Source: Paenilisteria newyorkensis (GTDB lineage Bacteria > Bacillota > Bacilli > Lactobacillales > Listeriaceae). Taken from it: a stretch of 64,000 nt of DNA. The position numbers and the translations under genes were made by a program. Positions 58,078 through 64,000 of the stretch are shown here, piece by piece. The notes below the pieces were generated by a model that worked only from the letters and a program-made list of their open reading frames with translations, was not told the origin of the DNA and made no database searches. The stretch spans positions 1 to 64,000 of the forward strand of contig NZ_JNFB01000039.1 of assembly GCF_000766145.1 (NCBI RefSeq), written 5' to 3'. The first letter of the stretch is position 1; the number at the start of each line of letters is the position of its first letter.

Positions 58078-58518
58078 ATGTCGATGGTGATGCGTTTTTT
58101 AAGTGAACATGCGGAAGAGGCGACGGACTATTGGATCAGCACTTATTACGTGAACTCAGAGGAATATCAAGCGCGAAAATTTACTCCTGGTTATATGGAA
58201 GCGCACCGTAAAGAGACAATTACGCTTCTTAGGCTGGCTCTGGTAAATGAGGAGAGCATTCCTTCCAATGCAAAGAGTATGGGGGAGGACAGGTATGATA
58301 TGGGGACGAGTTTTGCAGATGCACTCAAAAGTCATATGAGTTTTTATAGAGCGGTGAATGAATTTCTAATTATCCATTATACAAAGCGCACGTTTTCTTG
58401 TGAGGAAGCGGAATTCTTGGAAGCTTTACTAAAACTTCGAAAATATGAGGCTGCTTCTGTGGAACAACTTATTGCCGGCTATACGATGCAAGAAGGATTA
58501 GAAGCACCGACCGCGTGA
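58078..58518 (+). CDS. Stand-alone RsbR N-terminal-like helical protein
   Basis: 146-residue helical protein. By eye it aligns with the N-terminal domain of RsbR-type stressosome proteins: FLSEHAEEATDYWISTYY at the start, MGTSFADALKSHMSFYRAVNEFL in the middle, EFLEALLKLRKYEAASVEQL at the end. It has no STAS domain. It also aligns with the protein at 15620. ATG at 58069 overlaps the ribosome site, so ATG 58078 is used. It lies between glpD and miaA, where I know of no gene in L. monocytogenes. Confidence 0.6.
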   Translation: MSMVMRFLSEHAEEATDYWISTYYVNSEEYQARKFTPGYMEAHRKETITLLRLALVNEESIPSNAKSMGEDRYDMGTSFADALKSHMSFYRAVNEFLIIHYTKRTFSCEEAEFLEALLKLRKYEAASVEQLIAGYTMQEGLEAPTA

Positions 58519-58608
58519 TGGTTGGTGTTTTTATTGATATATCGCACTTTGGTAGTGACCGCCGCAGTGTTTAGATGGTACAATAGAGGTATGGAAGGGG
58601 AGATTTTT

Positions 58609-59535
58609 TTGAGCAAGATTCCCGTTATTGTAATTGTTGGGCCGACTGCGGTTGGGAAGACGGCGCTTAGTATTGAGATGGCGCAGGCTTTTGATGGAGA
58701 GATTATTAGCGGAGACTCCATGCAGGTCTATCGTGGCTTAGATATCGGTACTGCAAAAGTGACCGATGCTGAAATGGCTGGAATTCCCCATTATTTGATT
58801 GATATTCGTGAACCGAGTGAACCTTATGATGTATCAGAATTTAAGCGGGAGACGCATCGGCTTATTCGCCAAATTTGGCAGGCTGGGAAAGTACCATTTC
58901 TTGTTGGTGGTACGGGGCTCTATGTGCAGTCCGTTCTTTATGATTATACTTTTTCAGAAGTGGAGAGTGACGCGGCTTATCGTGATGCTTTAGCTGAAAT
59001 GCCGGTTGATGCGCTTTTAGAGATGTTGCGCGAGGTGGACCCGCGGAGTGCTGAAAAGTTACACGAGCATAATCCGCGGCGTATTATTCGGGCGTTAGAA
59101 GTATATCATTTGTCTGGTAAGAAATTCTCCGAGTTGCAGAATCAGGGACAACAATCAAGTGAGTTCGAGCCCTTGTTAATTGGCTTGGATCGTGATCGCG
59201 CGGAGCTTTATGAGCGCATCAACCTGCGTGTGGATATCATGATGAATCAAGGGTTATTGGAAGAGGCGCGAAAGCTTTGTGACACTGGTTTGCGTGAAGT
59301 TCCAGCGGCGCGAGGCATTGGCTATAAAGAATTGTTTGCCTATTTTGATGGGGAGATGTCACTAGATGCGTCTGTGGAACTACTTAAGCGTAATTCGAGG
59401 CGTTTTGCTAAGCGGCAATTGACATGGTTTCGCAATCGTTTGGATGTCACGTGGTTTGACACGAAGGAAGCTGGTGTCGAAAACGATATAGCAAGTGTGA
59501 TTAGACAGTTTTTAGCAACAAATCGTGTGTTTTAA
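58609..59535 (+). CDS. miaA: tRNA dimethylallyltransferase
   Basis: Adds a dimethylallyl group to A37 of tRNAs that read UNN codons. The 308-residue protein has the P-loop VGPTAVGKT (about 8-16), SGDSMQVYRGLDIGTAK (about 38-54), GGTGLY and RRIIRALE. TTG at 58609 lies 6 nt after GGGGAG; an ATG at 58591 and a TTG at 58522 also stay in frame. Followed by hfq and hflX, as in many bacteria. Confidence 0.93.
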   Translation: MSKIPVIVIVGPTAVGKTALSIEMAQAFDGEIISGDSMQVYRGLDIGTAKVTDAEMAGIPHYLIDIREPSEPYDVSEFKRETHRLIRQIWQAGKVPFLVGGTGLYVQSVLYDYTFSEVESDAAYRDALAEMPVDALLEMLREVDPRSAEKLHEHNPRRIIRALEVYHLSGKKFSELQNQGQQSSEFEPLLIGLDRDRAELYERINLRVDIMMNQGLLEEARKLCDTGLREVPAARGIGYKELFAYFDGEMSLDASVELLKRNSRRFAKRQLTWFRNRLDVTWFDTKEAGVENDIASVIRQFLATNRVF

Positions 59536-59600
59536 TCCCGAATAAAAAGGGTATTTGAAACTAGCATAGAGAAAACAGTCTTCTTTTTTGGAAGTGTCAT

Positions 59601-59629
59601 TTGTAGTTTTTGTACATTTCGTATAGAAT
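59601..59629 (+). promoter_or_regulatory. hfq promoter
   Basis: TTGTAG 59601-59606, 17-nt spacer, TAGAAT 59624-59629. Confidence 0.65.
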
Positions 59630-59669
59630 GGAGATAACTGAAAAAGATAGAGAATAGGAGCGATTCATT

Positions 59670-59903
59670 ATGAAACAAGGTGGGCAAGGGTTACAGGATC
59701 ATTATTTAAATCAACTGCGGAAAGAGAAAATTTTGGCGACGGTATTCTTAACAAATGGATTCCAGTTGCGTGGTCGGGTTATCAGCTTCGATAATTTCAC
59801 GGTTTTGCTTGATGTAGATGGCAAACAACAACTTGTATTTAAACATGCGATTTCAACATTCTCTCCACAAAAAAATGTAGCTTTGAAGTCGGATGATGAA
59901 TAG
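59670..59903 (+). CDS. hfq: RNA chaperone Hfq
   Basis: Sm-like hexamer that helps small RNAs pair with mRNAs. The 77 residues have the Sm1 ([20 protein letters not shown]) and Sm2 (LVFKHAIST) motifs with the conserved KH. AATAGGAG precedes the ATG. Confidence 0.97.
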   Translation: MKQGGQGLQDHYLNQLRKEKILATVFLTNGFQLRGRVISFDNFTVLLDVDGKQQLVFKHAISTFSPQKNVALKSDDE

Positions 59904-59932
59904 GCTAATTGAATTCTAAAAAAGAACATAAG

Positions 59933-59978
59933 CCGAATGTTTTGTATCCGTTTCGATGGGTGCGGGCATTCGGTTTTT
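59933..59978 (+). terminator. hfq terminator
   Basis: CCGAATG (59933-59939) and CATTCGG (59967-59973) with inner GTATCC/GGGTGC pairing, then five T's. Confidence 0.7.
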
Positions 59979-60051
59979 ATATGGATTTTCGTCTTTCTTT
60001 GTGTCGCTTTTTGTGCTACGATGAATGGAGGAAATGATAGGAGTGCGGATA

Positions 60052-61263
60052 ATGGTGGAAAGAGCGATATTGGTCGGCTGCGAATTGCCGAAACAGACAG
60101 AGGAACACTTTTACTATTCGATGTTAGAATTGGGGAGCTTGGCGAAAACGGCACAAGCAGAAGTCGTTGGGGAAGTAACGCAAAAGCGGGAGCGAGTACA
60201 TCCGGCTACATTTGTTGGTTCTGGGAAAATAGAAGAAATTGCAGCGTTTGTTGCGGAGATGGAAGTCGATGTGGTGCTTTTTAATAGTGAACTTAGTGCG
60301 ACGCAGGTTCGGAATATTTCTAAGATTGTCGATGCGCGAATTCTTGATCGGACGCAGTTGATTTTGGATATTTTTGCGATGCGTGCGAAGACTCGAGAAG
60401 GAAAACTGCAAGTGGCATTGGCGCAATATCAATATTTGTTGCCTAGATTAAGCGGTCAAGGGGTTTCTTTGTCGCGTCTTGGTGGCGGGATTGGGACGCG
60501 CGGACCTGGGGAAACGAAATTGGAGATGGATCGACGCCATATTCGTCAAAAAATGGTCGATATTAAGAAACAGCTGGATACAGTGGTGAAACATCGCGAG
60601 CGGATGACTGCTAGACGGAATGACCAGGCTATTTTTAGGTTTGGCTTGATTGGCTATACGAACGCTGGGAAGTCGACACTTTTTAACCGATTGAGTGATG
60701 CGAAAACGTTGGAAGAAGATCAGTTGTTTGCGACGCTTGATCCGACGACAAGGAAATTGGCTTTTTCACAGGGATACACAGCGCTTTTGACGGATACGGT
60801 TGGCTTTATTCAAGATTTGCCAACGACGGTCGTTGCGGCTTTTCGTTCGACACTTGAAGAGACGGCGAATGTGGATGTTCTTTTGCATGTGGTCGATTGT
60901 TCGAATCCGGATTATGTCCAGCATGAAAAAACGGTTTTGACGCTACTTGAGGAGTTGGAAATGCACCATATTCCGATTTTGACGGTTTATAATAAAAAGG
61001 ACCAACAGTTGCCTCATTTTATCCCGACACAGCCGAATTATGTCGAGGTAAGTGCGCTTGAAGAATCTTCGCAGTACTTTTTGATGGAGAAGATGTTGTG
61101 GGAAATCAAGCAGTTGTGGCAACCTTATGTGGTTCGCGTTCCTGCAAGTGACGGGCGAATGTTACATAAATATAAACAGGAAACGGTTATTATTGAAGAG
61201 ACGTTTGATGAGGAAACGGAAAGTTATCAATTAAAAGGCTATCAAGCGCGAAAGGATAAGTAA
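60052..61263 (+). CDS. hflX: GTPase HflX (ribosome-splitting)
   Basis: Heat-stress GTPase that splits stalled 70S ribosomes. The 403-residue protein has an N-terminal nucleotide-binding domain (HPATFVGSGKIEEI), a coiled linker with the GGGIGTRGPGETKLE signature, and a G domain with GYTNAGKST (about 201-209), DTVGF and NKKD. The frame starts at 60025; AGGAG at 60039-60043 supports ATG 60052. ynbB follows one base after the stop. Confidence 0.93.
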   Translation: MVERAILVGCELPKQTEEHFYYSMLELGSLAKTAQAEVVGEVTQKRERVHPATFVGSGKIEEIAAFVAEMEVDVVLFNSELSATQVRNISKIVDARILDRTQLILDIFAMRAKTREGKLQVALAQYQYLLPRLSGQGVSLSRLGGGIGTRGPGETKLEMDRRHIRQKMVDIKKQLDTVVKHRERMTARRNDQAIFRFGLIGYTNAGKSTLFNRLSDAKTLEEDQLFATLDPTTRKLAFSQGYTALLTDTVGFIQDLPTTVVAAFRSTLEETANVDVLLHVVDCSNPDYVQHEKTVLTLLEELEMHHIPILTVYNKKDQQLPHFIPTQPNYVEVSALEESSQYFLMEKMLWEIKQLWQPYVVRVPASDGRMLHKYKQETVIIEETFDEETESYQLKGYQARKDK

Positions 61264-61264
61264 A

Positions 61265-62560
61265 ATGACATCATTTTTTAAACAAATACCGGATGAACTG
61301 CGTCAGTTAGCGTATCGTGTGGAGGATGAATTGCGCTCTTTGCAACGCGAGACGGAGGTCATTGCCGAAGAAAATCAATGGAAGGTCATGCAGGCTTTTC
61401 AGAAAAACCGGGTGAGTGATTTCCATTTCACGCCATCGACGGGTTATGGTTACGATGATGACGGCCGTGACACGCTAGAACGAGTCTATGCAGACGTTTT
61501 CAAAGCAGAGGCGGCACTTGTTCGCCCGCAGATTATTTCAGGGACACACGCCATCTCGACGGCTTTATTTGGCGTACTACGTCCTGGCGATGATTTGTTA
61601 TATATGACAGGTGCGCCATATGACACGTTGGAGGAGATTGTTGGTGTTCGTGGCTCCGGTAAGGGTTCGTTGAAGGAGTATCAGATTGGATATGACATGG
61701 TTCCATTACAAGAGGATGGTTCTGTTGATTTTGAGTCGGTACGTGCGAAAATAAAGCCCTCGACCAAAATGATTGGGATTCAGCGTTCGCGAGGATATGC
61801 GGATCGGCCTTCTTTTTCGATTGCAAAAATAAAAGAGATGATTGCGTTTGTTCGCGAGGTGAAGTCGGATGTTATTGTTTTTGTAGATAATTGTTACGGC
61901 GAGTTTGTCGAAGTTTTAGAGCCGATTGAAGTAGGTGCTGATTTAATTGCGGGGTCTTTGATTAAAAATCCGGGTGGTGGATTGGCCAAGACGGGTGGTT
62001 ATATCGCTGGGAATGCGGCGTTAGTTGAATTGTGCGCGTATCGTCTAACAACACCTGGAATTGGTGCAGAGGCGGGAGCATCTCTATATAGTTTGCTGGA
62101 GATGTATCAAGGCTTTTTCTTGGCACCGCACGTTGTTTCGCAAGCTGTTAAGGGAGCACGTTTTACAGCGGGAATCTTGGGCGCGTTTCAGGTGGAGACA
62201 GATCCAACTTGGGATGCATCACGAACCGATTTGATTCAGAGTGTTTCTTTTCATAATCGCGAAAAAATGGTTGCCTTTGCTCAAGCGGTTCAAGGAGCAT
62301 CGCCGATAAACGCGCATGTTGTTCCAGAAGAGGCGTATATGCCAGGGTATGAAAATGACGTTATCATGGCAGCGGGAACTTTTATTCAAGGAGCAAGCCT
62401 GGAATTAACGGCAGATGGTCCAATTAGAGAGCCGTATCAGCTATATGTACAGGGTGGACTCACGTATGAGCATGTAAAATTAGTGGTGTTATCGGCAACG
62501 AATCGGTTGATTGAGCAGAAACTTTTGTCGGTATCGCAAATAACATCAGGATGTAAATAA
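61265..62560 (+). CDS. ynbB: PLP-dependent YnbB family protein (methionine gamma-lyase family, 'aluminium resistance')
   Basis: 431 residues of fold-type I PLP enzyme. The PLP-lysine segment is SLIKNPGGGLAKTGGYIAG (about 230-248), after VFVDNCYGEFVE (about 205). Annotated elsewhere as aluminium resistance protein; the reaction is not established. Order hflX-ynbB-glnR-glnA as in B. subtilis. Confidence 0.85.
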   Translation: MTSFFKQIPDELRQLAYRVEDELRSLQRETEVIAEENQWKVMQAFQKNRVSDFHFTPSTGYGYDDDGRDTLERVYADVFKAEAALVRPQIISGTHAISTALFGVLRPGDDLLYMTGAPYDTLEEIVGVRGSGKGSLKEYQIGYDMVPLQEDGSVDFESVRAKIKPSTKMIGIQRSRGYADRPSFSIAKIKEMIAFVREVKSDVIVFVDNCYGEFVEVLEPIEVGADLIAGSLIKNPGGGLAKTGGYIAGNAALVELCAYRLTTPGIGAEAGASLYSLLEMYQGFFLAPHVVSQAVKGARFTAGILGAFQVETDPTWDASRTDLIQSVSFHNREKMVAFAQAVQGASPINAHVVPEEAYMPGYENDVIMAAGTFIQGASLELTADGPIREPYQLYVQGGLTYEHVKLVVLSATNRLIEQKLLSVSQITSGCK

Positions 62561-62565
62561 ATTCA

Positions 62566-62600
62566 AAAAAACAGCAAAAATATTTTTTGTTGTTTTTTTA
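62566..62600 (+). terminator. ynbB terminator
   Basis: AACAGCAAAAA and TTTTTTGTTGTT form an AT-rich stem with a TATT loop and a T-run. Confidence 0.65.
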
Positions 62601-62640
62601 TATTTCATGGTAACCGTTGATACGTAAGGTTTTTAGTGTA

Positions 62641-62691
62641 TGTCAGATAATCTGACATAAATTTGACAAATGATATCACATACATTATAAT
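62641..62691 (+). promoter_or_regulatory. glnRA promoter with two GlnR/TnrA boxes
   Basis: TTGACA 62663-62668, 17-nt spacer, TATAAT 62686-62691. Box 1 TGTCAGATAATCTGACA (62641-62657) matches the GlnR/TnrA consensus TGTNA-N7-TNACA exactly. Box 2 (62664-62680, TGACA-N7-TCACA) overlaps the promoter. Same layout as the B. subtilis glnRA operator, so autorepression by GlnR in high nitrogen is expected. Confidence 0.85.
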
Positions 62692-62738
62692 GCAACTAAC
62701 ATATGAAAAATATAGAGTTTTGAAAGGGGTAAATTGTC

Positions 62739-63107
62739 GTGAGTGAAAAAGAAATTAGAAGATCGATGCCTCTTTTCCCGATAGGTCCTGTCATGAAATT
62801 AACAGATCTTACTGCGCGACAAATTCGTTATTACGAGGATCAAGGATTAATACACCCAGCAAGAAATCAAGGGAATCATCGACTGTATTCGCTACAGGAC
62901 ATCGATATACTGCTTGAGATTAAAGATTATTTGAATGATGGTCTGAATATTGCGGGAATTAAAAAAATGTACCAAATGCAGCAGGATGAACAGAAAACAC
63001 CGCTCACTGATGAGGATGTACGTAAGATTTTGCGAAAAGAGATGCAGCAAGCTGGTCGATTCGTGAAACAAGATGCCTCTGGAAAGCAACAATTACCAAG
63101 GTTTTGA
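62739..63107 (+). CDS. glnR: MerR-family glutamine synthetase repressor GlnR
   Basis: 122-residue MerR-type regulator: LTDLTARQIRYYEDQGLIHPARNQGNHRLY (HTH and wing, about 22-52), then a helical dimer region and a short C-terminal tail that senses feedback-inhibited glutamine synthetase. GTG at 62739 follows AAAGGGG. Its own promoter carries two GlnR boxes. Confidence 0.96.
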   Translation: MSEKEIRRSMPLFPIGPVMKLTDLTARQIRYYEDQGLIHPARNQGNHRLYSLQDIDILLEIKDYLNDGLNIAGIKKMYQMQQDEQKTPLTDEDVRKILRKEMQQAGRFVKQDASGKQQLPRF

Positions 63108-63165
63108 CACAAGGTATTTACTTTAAAAAAGTTTATATAATATCAATTATTGGGAGGATTTAATT

Positions 63166-64000
63166 ATGACATCGTATACTAAAGAAGACATTTTTCGCTT
63201 CGCAGACGAACAAAATGTGAAATTCATCCGCTTGCAATTCACGGATATCCTAGGAATCATTAAGAACGTGGAAATTCCCGTAAGCCAACTAGGCAAAGCA
63301 TTGGATAACAAAATGATGTTTGATGGCTCCTCTATTGAAGGATTTGTACGTATTGAAGAGTCTGACATGTACTTATTCCCAGATCTTGCTACATGGGTTG
63401 TGTTCCCTTGGACAGCAGAAAAAGGGAAAGTGGCGCGGTTGATTTGTGATATTTATAATCCGGACGGAACAATTTTTGCGGGGGATCCTCGTGCTAACTT
63501 AAAACGTGTATTAGCCGAAATGCATGACTTAGGATTTACAGATTTTAACTTAGGACCAGAACCCGAATTTTTCCTTTTCAAACTAGATGAGAAGGGTAAA
63601 CCAACGCTTGAATTGAACGACAACGCTGGTTACTTTGACTTAGCACCAACCGATTTGGGTGAAAATTGTCGTCGTGATATTGTATTAGAATTAGAAGAAA
63701 TGGGTTTTGAAATTGAAGCGAGCCACCATGAAGTAGCTCCAGGGCAACACGAAATCGATTTCAAATATGAAGATGCCGTTACAGCATGCGATAATATCCA
63801 AACATTCAAATTAGTCGTAAAAACAATTGCTCGTAAGCACGGTTTGCACGCGACGTTCATGCCAAAACCGTTGTTCGGCGTGAATGGATCGGGGATGCAT
63901 TTCAATATGTCGCTGTTCAACAAGGACGGCAATGCGTTCTTTGATGCAGATGGCGAAGAGCAATTAAGTCAAACGGCGTATTATTTCTTAGCGGGCATGT
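63166..64000 (+). CDS. glnA: Glutamine synthetase type I (3' end outside window)
   Basis: ATP-dependent conversion of glutamate and ammonia to glutamine. The first 278 residues are visible. They include the beta-grasp N-terminal domain ([13 protein letters not shown], with the GMIDGSS-type [17 protein letters not shown]), GPEPEFFLF (metal ligands), the GQHEIDF motif and GSGMHFN. GGGAGG precedes the ATG at 63166. The catalytic C-terminus lies past base 64000. Confidence 0.97.
   Translation, partial: MTSYTKEDIFRFADEQNVKFIRLQFTDILGIIKNVEIPVSQLGKALDNKMMFDGSSIEGFVRIEESDMYLFPDLATWVVFPWTAEKGKVARLICDIYNPDGTIFAGDPRANLKRVLAEMHDLGFTDFNLGPEPEFFLFKLDEKGKPTLELNDNAGYFDLAPTDLGENCRRDIVLELEEMGFEIEASHHEVAPGQHEIDFKYEDAVTACDNIQTFKLVVKTIARKHGLHATFMPKPLFGVNGSGMHFNMSLFNKDGNAFFDADGEEQLSQTAYYFLAGM

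Noticed and set aside
63630-63932. 100-codon minus-strand open frame inside glnA
   Set aside because: Antisense to conserved glutamine synthetase motifs.

Overview
The window reads as chromosome of a Gram-positive, Bacillales-type bacterium, most likely a Listeria outside L. monocytogenes sensu stricto. This rests on protein signatures and gene order recalled from Listeria and Bacillus subtilis, not on a search: polX-mutS2-trxA-uvrC-lysC, racE-rph-rdgB-ysnB, tig-clpX-signal peptidases-rbgA-rnhB-dprA-topA-trmFO-xerC-hslVU-codY, yneP/yneQ/plsY/yneT-parE-parC-luxS-oatA, glpQ-glpD-miaA-hfq-hflX-ynbB-glnR-glnA. Promoters are mostly plain sigma-A type, many with an extended -10, and many genes start with TTG or GTG.

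Layout. 1-7.75 kb: DNA repair and replication genes, thioredoxin and aspartokinase. 7.75-11.1 kb: an AT-rich two-gene accessory insert coding for a Hachiman-type anti-phage system (hamA nuclease, hamB helicase), placed just beyond the 3' end of a tRNA-Arg(TCT) gene. 11.1-15.4 kb: cell wall and RNA maintenance genes (racE, rph, rdgB, phosphoesterase), yslB, a ybaK deacylase and tRNA-Ser(TGA). 15.6-26 kb: a more variable stretch with a stand-alone RsbR-N-like protein, a VOC protein, a TetR plus FusB-like operon with its operator, azlCD, a promoter/terminator-framed tRNA-Leu-like RNA, proBA, a GYF-PrsW membrane protease homologue and two divergent phage-type regulators. 26-44.5 kb: the conserved chaperone, protease, secretion, ribosome assembly, topoisomerase and CodY block, then yneP, yneQ and plsY. 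44.6-53.1 kb: a nucleobase permease, yneT, a repeat-rich gap, parEC, luxS and two orphan genes. 53.2-64 kb: oatA, glycerol-phosphate genes, a second RsbR-N-like protein, miaA-hfq-hflX-ynbB and glnRA (glnA is cut by the window end).

Points of most interest: (1) the Hachiman pair at a tRNA-Arg phage-integration locus; (2) a roughly 190-nt RNA gene with tRNA-Leu D and T arms but no anticodon arm, directly after azlCD; (3) a repeated hairpin element (31005-31159, 46475-46624, diverged relative 46785-46910) whose stems show compensatory base changes; (4) a perfect 7-3-7 dyad filling the spacer of the xerC-hslVU-codY promoter; (5) two stand-alone paralogues of the stressosome RsbR N-terminal domain. 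Several regulatory regions can be read directly, including the GlnR boxes before glnR, a TetR operator, a leader terminator before glpD and a structured topA leader.
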